A program made the translations under genes and the position numbers. 64,000 bases of DNA from Cristatella mucedo. Taxonomy: Eukaryota > Bryozoa > Phylactolaemata > Cristatellidae. The stretch spans positions 5,767,001 to 5,831,000 of the forward strand of contig WPIO01000021.1 in NCBI GenBank assembly GCA_009760855.2, written 5' to 3'. Within the stretch, counting starts at the first letter, position 1. Every line of letters begins with the position of its first letter. Positions 30,939 to 44,299 of this stretch are shown in pieces. The notes beneath the pieces were generated by a model. The model was not told the DNA's origin and made no database searches. It worked only from the letters and a program-made list of their open reading frames with translations.

Positions 30939-31263
30939 AGAGACGAGAGACAGAGGAGAGAGAGAGGAGAGAAGAGAGACAGAGTAGAGACAGAGAGACA
31001 GAGATAGACAGAGAGTAGAGAGACACGAGATAGAGAGGACAGAGGAGGAGAGACAGAGAGATAGAGAGAGACCAGAGAGAGACACAGATAGAGAGACAGC
31101 AGGCGAGAGAGACAGACAGGACAAGAGACAGACAGAGAGACAGACAGAGAGACAGACAAGAGACAGACAGAAGAAGAGAGAGACAGAGACAGACAGAGAA
31201 GACAGGGAAGAGAGAGAGACAGAGAGACAGAGAGACAGAGAGACAGAGAGACAGAGAGAGAGA

Positions 31264-31302
<39 letters not shown>

Positions 31303-31420
31303 AGAGAAGACAGAGATAGCGACAGAGAAGAGCAGACAGAGAGAGACAGAAGAGACAGAGATAGGGCAGAAGACAAATAGAGAGACAGAGAGAGACAGAG
31401 AGAGATAGAGACAGAGAGAG
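30773..31420. repeat. long imperfect GA microsatellite
   Basis: About 650 bp of interrupted GA with GACA, GATA and GAAG variants, purine-rich on the plus strand. Long Ser/Leu or Arg/Glu ORFs on both strands are artefacts. Unlike the array at 4988, the flanks are not recognisably L2; the L2-B tail ends about 70 bp before it. Confidence 0.95.
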
Positions 31421-33119
31421 CCTGCCCCGGGCACGCGCCATTGGAAACGATACAGCGGGCCGGTGAGAGCTCCGGACGAAGAGCGAGAAAGCGATTGACT
31501 CGTGCAGCTCGTTGCGTCCGGAAGAGCGGGCAGCGCTGTCAGAGGATGCACAAAGCTAAAGTCGTGGGCTCAATCCCTAACGGCGCGTGCGAGGCCCCGA
31601 TTGAGCATCGAGCGGGCAAGGGCATCAGTGCTGAGAGCAGCGTGCAGCGCGGCTCATTGCTTGAGGATTTGAACGCCACTGAATCCTCAGCCTGCGGGCC
31701 GCTGGGAGCATAGCCCGCCCGAGCGCGCTGCTGCTGCTCTGCCTGCGCTGGCCGAGCGAGGAATATATATTTCGGCGGTGCCCCTCCGAATATGCGACGA
31801 CCTTCCGTTATTTTCGGATTTTAGATAACGCGAACCTGAATCGTTGAGTACCCTTGCCGTCGGTCTTGGGCTCAGGTGGATGATCCCGACCCCCAGGTCC
31901 GTGTGAGGAATTCGAGCCCTGATTGGCCATTGCAAGCGGGTGGCGATGGCTAGGTGAAGGCTCTTCTTATCTTCTAACAGCTCGTACATCATGAGGCTGT
32001 TAAATAAGGCTTACTTGCCCTCTTTTTTTAAAAACCAAAAAACGTGGATTGTGGACCACTGAGCTTGTATAGTCCTTCGCGAGCTCTCCGAAACACGAAT
32101 GAGTCCTGCGAGTTATAACGGACGGACACGAATAACTTCCTTGCCTAAGGATTGATAGCTATAATTTCGCAACGTAGCCTCGCTAGCTTGCCGAAATCAT
32201 AACTCTCCTCTGTAAACAAGCAAGCTCATCCTGTTTGGCTCTGGCCCGCCGGCATTGTTTTTGTAAGCATACCTATTCCCACCTTCCATCCACTAATATA
32301 AAGGCGAAAGTTTCGCGCGAGCAACCGGTGGCCACAAGCGGGCTGCCTTTTTTTTTTTAATCCTGATAAGACCACGGAAGCCTGAGCGGAACATTCTAGA
32401 TAGCTAGCCTGACAACGCACCCAAAAGCTCCAATCTTTCCGGCTCCATACGCCTTATGGTGTCGGTCACCGGAAATCCGGTTTCAACAATCCAAATATTC
32501 TGCTATACGGCCCAATCTGTCATGACTCATTGTTACCGTATAAACCTTGTATTGTCTTTAAACACAATCCATATATGGTCGGATGCTTTGTTGTGTGCGC
32601 CTGCTGCTTCGCTGCTGTAATTAGTGCAGCGGTCTGAAGCTAATGTATGCTCACCTGTGGCCGATGGTCAAGCCATTGACGTAGCGCAGCGTCAGGCCCA
32701 CTGGTGTAACGTTACGTTTCTTAACTTAGCTGCGGTGAGTTCATCGCGCTCTCGTATATGTGTACGCGTGTGGAGAGAAATAAGCACCGAGTCTCGGTGA
32801 CCGCTCCACGTCTGCGCTGTGTCTCCATGAGATTCCACTAGAGCTGCCACGTCGACGTCATGTACTACAGGCGTAACTCCTTTGCTCGTCAATCATTCTT
32901 GGCGCGCGGATTACGCTTTGTCAGTATGGAGGCGACGAGTCCTTGCAGCCGCCGAGTAGTGTGTGGCCTTCGCGGTTGTAGCTCATCCTCCTAACTCTAC
33001 AGCTACAACTGTTGAGCTTTGGATTGCCTATCAGTTGCAGAATTTGCTCTATCTTTATTCAGGAGCCTTTACTGACGGGCAAAAGCTGCGGTTTTAAAAA
33101 TAAATGGCCGTAGGCGCAT
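31421..33119. other. mixed sequence, one tRNA-like patch, no gene
   Basis: GC-rich to about 31790. At 31860-31930 a tRNA-like pair of boxes is visible: 'gggctcaggtgg' and 'gaattcgagccc'. This suggests another SINE head of a different type, but no tail was recognised. The rest to 33119 has no motif. A poly-T of 10 lies at 32348-32357. Confidence 0.35.
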
Positions 33120-36100
33120 GTCGAGCTACTGCTGGAGAGAAAGGTACCAGACCAGCCAGCGCTCGTACAGCACTAGTCCTCGTCGGCGCGCTGAGCAAAC
33201 GGCGGCGAAGCCCTGAACGCTACGAAGCGCCGGGCTTGCAGTTGCAGGCACCAGCTCGAGTCCACGCACGCGGCCGCGCGTAGCGGGATGCGGTGGCAAT
33301 AAAGTGCGCACACTTCTTTATCGTAGCAAGCCACTTGTCATGCGCTGAGGAACAAAATCTCTTCGTCAGCCTAGTAGGATGGAGCAGAGAGAGCATGCAG
33401 CCCCAGCCATAGCTCTGTACAGCTGGAACTGGTTCCGAAGCCCAAAAGTGCAACTACTGAACATTCCACCGAATTAGCGTCGGCTTTCGCGCTGACTAAT
33501 CTCAGTCGATGACATAAACGGTTCCTATTCATTTTCAATTCAGAAGGACGGCACTTCCAAAACAGTCGAGGCGCGCGGCGATCTCTTGACGCGCGAGTTA
33601 GCGCTTGAAACAGGATTTGCCGCGTTGCGCTGCTGCGTGATCTCTCTGACGCTGCGGTCAGTGAGAATAGCTCCTCAGCTCATCGCGTCGACGAGTGGCG
33701 CGATGCCCGCTCTCATTGCTCTCACGCGCGCGCGGGCCATTAATTTTGCCGGGCATAAATACGCTCGATGCATAGCGGTCCGGTGGCATACGTCGCATAG
33801 CTGTAACGCGACGCGGACGCTGTCGTGCGCGCTCTGTGCTGCCGGACGAGGGCGATGCAGAAGGCTGCAAGCGAGCCACGAGAGACAACTCGCTCGCACT
33901 GTTTCGTTCGATCAATCTGTGGCACATCTTGGCGGGCATTAACAGCTAAAATGTAAGGAGCTGCTGAGCCAACGGCCGACCATCGAGCTTTCGCGAGGCT
34001 CTTGCGCGCCCGCCAGAGCAAGCTTGCTTCGAGTCTTACCCAGACAATGAGTTGTGCACTTATCTGCCTATCAGTACTATCCGGCGTCTGTGAGGCCGCG
34101 TGGAAATATCGCGGGCATTTCTAAAGGTGCGCGTTTTCAGCTTTTGCGCCACGCAGAGCCGAAGCGGCAGCCGATTCCTAGCTCAAGTCTTTGTCAGCGG
34201 TCAAAGAAGAAGCGAAAGTGGAGCCAGTTGGGTCTTCGAGTTCCGGGCAGAAAGCACTGGCTTCCGACTGCGAAGCAGTCTTGCAGCAGCGGGTTTACGT
34301 AAACGATCGACTCTTCAAACTCCCACTCCGCACGGCGAGAAAAGAGCAGCGCGGGCTGGAGTGTGCAGCAGACGTGTCCATCCCGCTTTCGCGGCTCGCG
34401 CGAGGTTAAAGTTCACGGGCTACACTTCTGCCGGCTGTCTCGCAGGTGCTAATTAGCTGGTTGGTTTGGCGTGGAATCGAAGTGTCGCGTCGCTAGGTGC
34501 GAGTGAAAACTAACGATAGCTTATCGGCAATCTGTCACTGCTCACGCGCTCAAAGTACGTAAATGTATGCAATCACCCAAGTCGGTGCTGCGCCAGTATT
34601 ACATAGCTTATTGTATCAACCTACCATCCGCGCCCGACAGAGTTCCGGCAATGTCTGCCTTCGCCGCCACCACCGCCATCTGCCGCCGCCGCCAGCAGCT
34701 CCCAAAGCCTTCCTGTGCCTTGCGGACCTGCTCACTGCCGCGCTGGCCTTCGTTGGCTCTACCGATCGTCGTCGGGCTCGACTGCGGCATGGCTGAGTTT
34801 TGCGCGGCGTTCACCTCGATGCCTCCGCACACCACTCCTGGCTCCTACCCTGCCGATTCTGAGCTACGCCACGATGGCTGCACGCGCTCGCTCTTCGGAT
34901 TGGCTTCAGCGGGTCCCCGGCAAATGAAACGCGGGACGCGCTGCGCTCGCCCCCACAGATTCCCGCCGGACGCCAACTGCCCTGACTGAACGGTAGCTCA
35001 GGCTAAATGGTTCGACACGGTTCATGCCGCGACGACTTGACGGTTAAGCCGCTGCGCGCGCGCTCCAAGCGCCTACGGCTGTCGCCATCTGCCGAAGCGC
35101 TCACGAAGCCACTGCTGCTTTTGCTGCCGACGTTCTGTGCCAGGTATCAGTAGCAACGCAACGATGGAAGACAAGCAGCTGGGTACCCGTCGACAGTCGC
35201 GCGGCGGCAAGCCGAGCGGCGAGCGCGGTCAAAAGACCGCGACCGGGTCGCGCGCGCTTTACGGACGTTTTCCACCTGGCGCGTCTACAGCATTCCGCCA
35301 TCTGTGGGCTTCGAAAATGAGAGCGACGCGTGCATGACGCGGCGCGCCGCTCCAGGCGTTACGCTTCACGCCCAGCGGGCGCTCACTCGTCAAACGGGCT
35401 GTTAACCGCGCTCGACTCGCGGCTCAGCGTCACAACCGAAGGAGCGCGAAACTCGTGGATGCGAAAATAAAGACGTCGGCGCCTTTCAGCGCTCCATTGT
35501 TCTACCGCAGCGATCGCGTCGCGCGTCCGTCACCCTTCTCCGCTCGACGGCATTCCGGCTCGGCACCGGACGCCGGGCTGCGCGCCGACTGCCGCCGCCG
35601 CCGACGGCCTGCGGCCGACGAGCGAGCGTGGCGGTCGCGGCGCCGGCACCCGCGACGATCGCGATCTCGCGCCGGAGGCGCTTGTCGAGCGTCGCGCCGC
35701 CGCCGGCAGGTACGCTGATTATCCGCGGGCTATCGCATCGACCGACACTAACCAGCGCTACGGCGCGAGACCTGTTGCGGCCCGGAGGGTGGGGGCGGCG
35801 TGAGCCGGATTGAAGGCCGGTCAGGTCGGTTGATTCGTGAGTTCGCGAGTCTCGGCGGCCAGTCTCGGTACCGGCGAGCGGACCGCTGCGTAAAACCTCG
35901 CGACCGTGCTCGATTACGCCTGGGCGCGCGAGCGAAGGTAAGAAGCTCGCAGCTGGCCGCGTGCAGGTGGTGACGGCCGCCGCGCTGCGTGGCGGCGGCG
36001 CGTCCGCGCGAGCGATCGCCGCTCCTACCGCATCCGCGCGCCACCCGCAGTGGCTCAGGTGCAAAGTCGCGGCGTCGCTGGGCTGCTGTGCGGGCACTGC

Positions 36101-37640
36101 TCGACGACGGGACGCTGCACCCTGAGCGCTCAGCCGAGCGGCGCTCCGGCCGCGCTCGGGGGACGGGCGAAGGCAGCGGCAGCTGCAGCCGCCGCCGGCT
36201 TCCCGCGATGCGCTAAATCGGCGAGCGGAAGCTCGGCGGCGGCTGACAGTGAGGAGCCGCCGCTTGCCACGGACGGGCGCTGCGAAACGGGCGCGCATCT
36301 GCTGCTGCTTTGCGCTGCGGCGTGACTCAACGCAGCGCCCTCTCGCGCGAAGCGGGCAGCGATCGCTGTGCGAGAGAAGCGACCGCTCTCAGTTCGCGCC
36401 ATTAAGTGCGGGAGCGCTGAGTGGCGCGAGCTGAAAGCTCTGCAAACGCTGGCGCAGCCAGCCGCCGGAAGAGCGCGTCGATCGCCTCGGCGCGGCGTCT
36501 CTCGGGCTGCGGCCGGATTCGAGACCGGCCGCGGAAAAACCAGCAGCGTCTGCGGCCGAGCCGCCCCGGATCGCGGGATCGCGTCCCTCGGGAGTTCGCG
36601 CTGCTCGCGGAGAGGACGGCGCAGTCACGGAACGCGAGAGTGCTCGAGTCGGTGCGTATGAATGGCGAAGGCCATTAATCGTTGTTCCTGAATTGGGACG
36701 ACTTCAGAGCGTCAAACTGCGCAATCCACGATTGGAGGCGGTCCGTAAGCTGAAGTCGCTGTGAATAGGCGCCCTTACCAGTCGTTGAAGCTCTAGCGCG
36801 TTGAGGCCGGCGGCGGTTGCGCCGGAAGGCTTTCGAGACCAGTTCGGAAAGCTGAGGAAGCGCGCCGCTTCGGCAGAGAGCTGCTGGACGCGTGAGCCGC
36901 GATGGACGCCTGCGACTCCTCCGTCGCTTTTAATGAGACTCCTGTGCGCTGCGGATTTGGACCCGTTAATCCAAGGTTTTGGGCGTGCTGTTGCTGCGTT
37001 CCGCTCCCGTCAGCGCCTGCGGCGCTTCGGTGCTGCGCCCTGCAACGCCGCCATAGCCGCGACTCAAAGGCTACGGGCGTGAGGCTTGTTGTTTCGCAGC
37101 CGGCTCGAGGACTTCGCGGCTACGTACGCGAGCCGCTGCAGCCGCCGCAGCGCCTTGCAGCAGGTTGGCGCTGCTCGATGCTGCGCGCGGCACGCACGTC
37201 GCTTTCTTCGGCCGGGTGATGGCGACGCGCGCGCATCGGAAGCGCCGCATCGGAAGCGCACTGCTGACTCTCGCGGGATGAGCCGCGCTCTGCCATTCAG
37301 TGCGCGCGGCTCGCTCTTGTGTAGCCGTTATTCGGCCGCCTGCGCGCAGCTCGGGCGGAGCGTCGAGTCGAAAGTGGCTCTGCGTCGCTCTCTGGCGCTC
37401 TGCACGCGCATAGCCGACGGTTCTCGTCTGCGGCGACAGCCTTGCAGGGCGCGACCGGTTTTCGCCATCGGCGCTCCCGTTTATGGCGACGTTTTACGGC
37501 GGCGAGGCGCCGGTGAAAGCCCGAAGGCGCGTCACTGGCTGCGCATTTTGACGAGTTGGGAATCAAACCGGGTAGTGCGCTATCAAGTTTTGGCGAAAGG
37601 ACGCTCAGTAGCGCCACTTCACCTTCTGTGACCTCGCTAT
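33120..37640. other. 4.5 kb CpG-rich block, no recognised gene
   Basis: Very GC-rich with undepleted CpG across its length. ORFs up to 270 codons exist on both strands and overlap heavily (for example minus 35486-36298 and plus 37086-37631). None has a recognisable domain, and they are Arg/Ala-rich as expected by composition. A TATA-like 'cataaata' occurs near 33755 and donor-like 'caggtac' near 35707. The block could be a CpG island with a host promoter or first exon, or GC-rich repeat. No L2 or SINE sequence was found inside it. Confidence 0.45.
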
Positions 37641-38064
37641 TCGGTCTGCGAGCTGCGAAGGATTGTTTTTAATTGGTGCTTATGGGTAGCGTGAGATTAA
37701 ACTCACGTTATCGAGAGCCACCTGTCTTAGCAGCGGGAATGCATTGATCGGAACAACAATATGAGACTTTTGCTGAAGTCGGCCTCGCTGACTGTATGCT
37801 CGGGCAGAACAGCGCGGCTGGGCACCTGCACTTTAGCGCTGGAGCACTAAACATCGTTACGGAGTTTGGCAGGTGCATAACATCGGTACCTATAACTAAC
37901 CAATTGACGTTCCTACTTTACAGCATACGCCACGAAAGCTTAACGACTGCAGTTCTCTTCATAGCCCTGTTCAAAATTCAAATTCTATTCCTGTTCTTCA
38001 CTGCTAGCTTATATGTATGGCAGATTGGACGATTTTTAATACTGCATTATATATAATGTGGGCC
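37641..38064. other. unrecognised sequence
   Basis: GC content falls sharply after 37640. An 86-codon plus ORF at 37796-38056 is hydrophobic near its end, but has no family motif and no upstream context. Confidence 0.3.
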
Positions 38065-38180
38065 TGGTGTCCGCTGGCATAGCGGTAAGCCCAGATCGCG
38101 GCTGGTAGGCAACGGCCCACTGTCGGCAGCAGGACTCCGTTCACGTGCGACGCTTACTCGTCACGTGATCGAATCTTAAT
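38065..38180 (+). mobile_element. tRNA-like SINE head, degenerate
   Basis: Box A-like tggcatagcggtaagcc (about 38077) and a box B-like gatcgaatc (about 38166) lie about 90 bases apart. This is too far for a real tRNA but is seen in SINEs with enlarged middles. The tail is not recognised. Confidence 0.35.
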
Positions 38181-38429
38181 TTCGAGAAGCTTTTCTATTT
38201 TTGACCTAATGTCATTAGTGAAGCATTCGCTGAGTTCATGTCGCGCAAAAACTCCTGGGCGTCTCTCTCAGTCTTTACCCGTTGGCAAAGTTGTTCAGTA
38301 TGCGAGTGCTCGGTGAGTTTATCAGCTTGTGTGGCTCTGAGTGGCTTCCTCATTTGCTGGTTTCTGTCGTGGTTGGCACGTATCAGTGCGTTTAGATTTG
38401 CTCGTTTCTCTACTTTTGTTTCAGATTAA

Positions 38430-38600
38430 TTTCTGGAAAAGCTCGCCGGGGCCACAGTGGCGGGCGGACCTCAGTTTGTATGAGGATAACGGCCCCCAAC
38501 CGTAAAATCCCGGAGAAATCCCGCTCTACTGGTTGGATGGGCGGTCCTAGTGCGTTCGCTTTGACCAGTCAAAAGTCAAAGACCGCCCCAGCTATTGCCA
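38430..38600 (+). other. structured segment with three predicted stems
   Basis: GC-rich island in AT-richer surroundings. Perfect inverted pairs are ccaacc (38496-38501) with ggttgg (38531-38536), gggcggtc (38539-38546) with gaccgccc (38581-38588), and, inside the latter, tttgac with gtcaaa. A direct repeat of 'aaatcccg' occurs twice between 38505 and 38524. It could be the structured 3' end of an unrecognised LINE or an RNA gene. No known snRNA motif is visible. Confidence 0.4.
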
Positions 38601-40649
38601 AGCTTGTAGTTCACCGATTGACCTTGTAAAACCTGTGTACGTAGGAAAAATGAACTTATTTTAAAATTATATTTAATAAATGGTCTTGTAAAGCTTGCTT
38701 TCATTTCATTGCGTTAATTGTATTCATCGGCGCCGGGCAGAGCGTCGGCATTGAGTTGTTTGTACGGAAGGAGCGTGCAGACGTGCTGACCATCCTGTAC
38801 AATTACCACTAATTTCTCTGGTAGAGCACCGTGATGAATCGCTGGCAGGTTCTGTTCACGCGTAGTCCGTCACTTCAAGTGCTTCAAACGTAAGGTTATT
38901 GAATTTGTTTTGAGGCAGTGGCATCTACGTGGGCATATTATAAAGTGTAGGTCTTTAATAACACCGACCTCTCAGTATTGCTCAATGTGGCGACAATGCA
39001 AAAGAAAGTAAATGTTGCATGGATTACCACAATGGCGTGGGCGTCGGAAGCAATATGTTGCTGACAACACTGCTCATTAATACCTGGCTTATAGAGGACG
39101 ATGGCATCTATTCGCATGGGTATTCGTTTGAACCGAAAAAGAGCTTGCAGATCACGCTGGCACGACCTGAAAGCTGTAATGTAAGTATATGCTATGGGCA
39201 GTCAACCGGATACCTTCGGCTACTCGAGGGTTTCGCTGGCGCTTGCAAGCAAAATAAGACACATCGTTTCAAATCATCAGAGGCGAATAAACGTTGAAAC
39301 CCCACTACATCATTCTAACGATACCATATCTCTATAAATTTTCGTGTCCTGATCATCATCGTTCAGTTGATTATGTCACCTTATTTACAGTTCTAATTTT
39401 AAATAGGTCAACTCCGTGCGTATCAGTCAGTCATTACTCGACTTAGGAAAGTATGTATCACCTATCAGTTGGTGCTGAGACTGCCTCCATTGTGGCTAAT
39501 CTGATTTTTTACTCTGCAGTCAATATATACTAGATGTTATTCCCAACCATGAGCAATGTGGAAAACTTCAGCTCCCTTCAGGCAGACCAAGTATTCTTCA
39601 GTGACCCCGTCGCCCCATCTGTGCAAGCCTGGTTCTTAGTTAATAGAAATCAATGAATAGAAAAATAAAACTATCGCTTATCTTTAGCACTTTTTATAAA
39701 TTGAATTGGATCGTGAAATTTATTGATGTCAGCGCCAGTGTTCCAATCAACGTCAAGGTTGCAGCGTGAGCAATGCAGACGCGCTGACCATCTTGAAATT
39801 CTCTTAACGTGTGGTAAGCCCACAAAGTGTTGATATCTATAATTATGTTGTAACACTGTAAGGTCAGTGCGACTTCGGTCACGCTATTCTGCGACTCCAG
39901 CCGCCAGCTATTGCTGGCGAAAGCTGTGCGCCGAACGCCAGTTGTCACTTCGAGAGTAAATGAGGTAATGAGTGTGAGCACATGATGTCAATTTCAGGTC
40001 ACCCTTTGAAAACCCTGGGTGTGTAGCATCAACTCATTTCAACAACGGAGAGGTGCGGTGACAACCCTTACATTGCTGGAGGATTATTTCCTCACTTTCG
40101 ACTCGTTATTGTGCACACCGTCGCAGTGGTAGCACTCTAAGACATCGCATCAAGGGCGCACGATGAATAACGTCGGGCTCCATGGACCCGACGTGCAGGC
40201 CGGCCTTTCAGCGTCAGGGTAGATCGCTGCATGAGCGTATCTCCATTGCCGCCGCGGTCCCTACATGACCTGTAATCTACCAGCTTCGATAACCGCGCGA
40301 ATGTCCACCACCGCCTGCACGGCGGGTTTAACGAGAGAGAAAGGGAGGAGCAGAGACAGAAAGACTACACGAAATCGGTCACGCTTCGACCCATTCACGG
40401 GTATATGTCGAGAAGAGCGTCGTTGAAGATAAAACAGTTTAAATGTGGCCTCGACACAAGCCTTAATCCTTAATGTCGATTACGAAGACATTCCTCCGCC
40501 CTCGAGGCAAAAAGGAAGTTTAGCACTTCCCCCTCCAGCAGGGCAGGGACCGGACTGAAAAGCTCTATTCTTTTCTAACGAACTGCGGCACCAGACTCCG
40601 TATCTTCTGGGTCCTGTTACGGACAATACATCCTTCTTCATTCCCCACT
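38601..40649. other. unrecognised AT-leaning sequence
   Basis: Plus ORF of 92 codons at 39019-39297 and minus ORF of 95 codons at 39694-39981 have no recognisable motif. Possible polyadenylation-like AATAAA near 38678. No repeat was identified. Confidence 0.35.
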
Positions 40650-40965
40650 TCAAAGATAATTCTGGCGACGAAGCAATGCCACATCCTAGACTGTGGAACT
40701 CGATTCACAATTCTTACGCAACGACAACTTCTCTCCTACTGTGACTATCAACAAATCTTTCCCAGCAGTCCTGAGCTGCTACTTCCTTGCTGCCCTCCAG
40801 CTGCTCTCCTACAGCTCACCTTCCCGCACTGCTACTGTTGCGTGAGACAGAGTCAGGTTGGCTACCCGATACATCTCAAGCCGCTTGACTGATTGCTAGT
40901 TAAACTCTCCTGTGCTCTCACTCTGTGGCTGTGCTTTGTGGTTGAACGGAGATACATTATTATTC
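40650..40965 (+). mobile_element. L2-B LINE, 3' end, decayed
   Basis: Shares order with 30418-30705: 'cctagactgtggaactcg', 'acgcaacgacaact', 'agtcctgagctgctacttcc', 'gttgcgtgagacagagtc' and 'gaacggagatacatta'. Many substitutions and indels; it ends near 40965. Confidence 0.7.
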
Positions 40966-43129
40966 TTGTATGGCCACTGACATAAATGATGCGCTAATTC
41001 CCTCAACTGAAAATCATGAATCTCGTCAAATATAAAACAATGATGATTTTACGCTACCATTTTTGCTAATCGTGTTTAGTCCTGCCTCTAAAATCTTTCA
41101 GATATCGCTAGCTAAATGGCTTTGCATTCCCTAAATGAATCAAATCTCAGTGCAGATATGTACAGCGTGTCAATTCAGCTTTATATCTATCTATATATAT
41201 TAAACGTTATCTGGTACCTACAATTGTACGCACTGAAAGTATTGAACTTTGTTGTATATGTGTTATTTATTTACAGATATATCGGTTATTGATAACTATT
41301 GCATTCTAACGTGAGCGCGCTCGCTTTGACGATAATCATCTGCGCCTTGTCCTCCATGCCTGGCGAATCATGTGAAGAGCTTTGCTGGAACTTACAGTTA
41401 ATTTCTCACAGAACGACTGTAATTTCCCCACAAAGCACCCCTGCGTGTCCCGAGTAACCTGCTAACACACGCCTGGAATGCCCGCACATTGTGTGATGGT
41501 AGTTGTAGGCTTGAGTGCTTCGACATCCCAGCGGCCTCACTGTAACAAAAACCTGAAAGTTGACGAACTACTCAGTAGCACCAACGCTTACCAAGTACCC
41601 TTGGGGTTTTCCTTTTCACACCTCGGATATGCTAAATGAATGGTTGATCTATAAAAGCTGCTGCTGAATAACAGTGTTAGACCGTGACTCTTTCAATTCT
41701 ATAGCCGCTCGGATCACTAACAATTTATTGTAATCTCTTGTTCCGTCAAAGCTAGTGGTTAGTTGCCCATGGTGGCGGTAATTCACCGGGCGAACTCAAG
41801 CAATCTTCAGCTTACAAATAATCGCCACTTTTTGCGCTAGGTATTTTCATTTTTCTTCTTTCCTCTGGTTTGATCCGCGTCTCATCCGATGTACTTCATT
41901 TCTAAATTCACTGTCTGTGAGTGCTTTATGCATCAAATCTCAACTTCACGTCCTACCTCACACAAAACGTCTTACCATCAGTCATTTTTTCTCTAGTAGT
42001 TTACCTATTCATATCATGGCCATTTCAGGCTCATGACCGTGTTTAGTTTTGTTCTTCCTGAAAAAGCTTGCTCTTTCATATTACTACCTGTGAGTCCAGA
42101 AATCTTGAAGAATCTCCTCCATCAGTGAGTCCACAGCATCCTCTGTCTTCTTGACCCTCCACAGACATTCCTCATCATTGTGCTCTTTACAACTCAACAC
42201 TTCAGCTAACGAGTTTAAGGACTTTGCACCTCGGACTGAGCGACAGGTCGAACCTCCCCCCCGAGACGCCCCATTTTGACTGGAGTAAGATGATGGACTT
42301 TAAACGTAAGTTAGAAGAGACTACCAAGTCTTCAGACTCACTCATACAATGACATTTGAAGATTCTGCCGGGTCTTTGCCGTCCATTGGTGAGCCGGGTA
42401 TAAATTTTAAGAATTTGCACGATGAGTCGTGGCCCAAAAATATTGTGCGCTATCGACTGTGCTTGAAATTAAGCTGATAGTAACAATAACAAAATATTAA
42501 TACCACTTGATGATGCACCCTCGAAAGCTAAATCTCCTGGTTGCGCTGCTTCAGCTTCAACGATCGAATGTCGGTGGCGCTGCTTAAACAAGCAAGAATC
42601 AGCAGTTGGAGGCGTGACATGCACGGTCGGCATGCAAGTGCAGTTCGCGACGGCATTACAAAAGTCGTTTTGCCATAAGCTTTAAGGACGAATCGCGAGG
42701 TTTTCTGTCATAAATAGGTTGTTTGGTTTCTCACTAAATGGTCAAATCGGGGATGTCGACGTAAGTCGCTTTTTCGCGACCACGCAAACGGTGAGTGAGA
42801 GTCGCTTCACGGCTCGTCGGGGCTCTTCTGCCGCTATCAAAGGGCTGTTGAATCGGTCATCAGCCAACCCTCTCCATACCAGTCTTGCCCAGCCATCAAT
42901 GACGACTGAACTGGATGGTTCTTCTAGACTCTACTGATTACTAAGATGGAGCAGATCAGAGACTCTGCTTCTCACTGTCATGGACTACAGCTCTCTCGCT
43001 CTGTTCTCCTCATTAATGCGCCCACTACTAGTGTCTACTGAACTCGTCTTAAGCTTATCTCAACTTGTTCAAACACAACCATGCTTTTACATTCGACAGC
43101 TCTACAATGGGGTCACATTGAAGACAGCG
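40966..43129. other. unrecognised sequence
   Basis: No recognisable coding motif or repeat. A few short ORFs only. Confidence 0.35.
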
Positions 43130-43570
43130 GGGTTAACCTACTGGATGAGCGCTCGCGACCGGGCTCGCGAGCAGGCGTCTGCTCTGCGCCACTCGTCGCG
43201 CCCTGGTACGCCCTCGCTCCGCCTGACCGAGCAGCCGATTTAGCACGGAGAAGCGGCGATGGCCTCGCTCGGGTATCGCGATTTGCCGCTCCGCTACCCA
43301 TGTGCGCTCTCGCTGGTTCAGGTCGCGAGCGAGGCGCGACTAGCCGACAGGCATAGTCAGAATATTTATCTCAAGCAACGCCAGCTCTCGCCTGCGAGCT
43401 GGTTTAGGTACTGGCGACTCGATGGCGCGCGGCGTTTTTGCCGCCGCCGACATGCTGACCTCGCGGCGTGGCGGCGCGGCCCGCCAGTTCATCTGAAGGG
43501 CGGATCATGGCGCCGCCGCCTCTCAAACCGAGAGCGGAACAGCGGGCATCTGTGTCTGCCAACATAACAA
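43130..43570. other. GC-rich island 1 of the right half
   Basis: CpG-rich, with overlapping ORFs of 60-102 codons in several frames and no motif. Sharp borders with the AT-richer surroundings on both sides. Confidence 0.4.
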
Positions 43571-44299
43571 AGCCAGTGAATCAATGTTGCTTTGTCACCA
43601 CTCGTCCACATCCACGTCAACAACTTTCTGTCCGTTGCATAGATCAGTGATCGCTGCCCCATGACAAAATATTGTTTCCGGTGCAGTGAGGTCCCTCTTT
43701 CTCAAAAGCTAACCGGGATAACTGGTGGTATAGCCCCCAGATAACTCAATCTCTTCTGGACTCGCTGCAAGGTATAAACGACTCTTAATACAAAAAGCAA
43801 CACCACAGATCATAACAGCTTTACTAACTTTCGTCTCTATGTATCGTTCTTATCACGGTTCTGCACGACTTGATGATCCGACGGCAAACGATAATAATCG
43901 TTGGTCTTGATACGCCATTCTCAATGAATTAAATCTTTGAAGGCGATGGTCTTCGTACCTTGTACCAAAAGTCTGGAGGCTAGTTCTGATCACTACCTTC
44001 GATGACTGTTCATCTTTAAGTCTCAGCTCTGCCGAGGCCCGTCTGTTGAGTCAAGGGCTTCAACTTTGCCTTCACCGCAATCAACTTTTCTCTTTGCTCC
44101 CATCTTTGCTTCGAATCTGTACTGATTGTTACGTTTCATCTGAGTTTTGCTAACAGTAGTGTACCTTCTGTGTTTGTATCAGGATCTGTGAACATGACCT
44201 CGATTAGCTTTCCTCGTTACCGCATCATCCAGCGTAATTGGTTCACGCGGCCTATCGTTGATTGATCTCTCTCAGGCCTTCAGCGTCAATCATTATTAA
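43571..44299. other. unrecognised sequence
   Basis: No recognisable feature. Composition is intermediate. Confidence 0.3.

Noticed and set aside
30688-31551. Minus-strand ORF of 287 codons, apparently secreted or membrane-like
   Set aside because: Ser/Leu repeats come from the GA array. Hydrophobicity is an artefact of the CT-rich strand.
35486-36298. Minus ORF of 270 codons in the CpG-rich block
   Set aside because: No recognisable domain, Arg/Ala-rich by composition, and multiple overlapping ORFs on the other strand.
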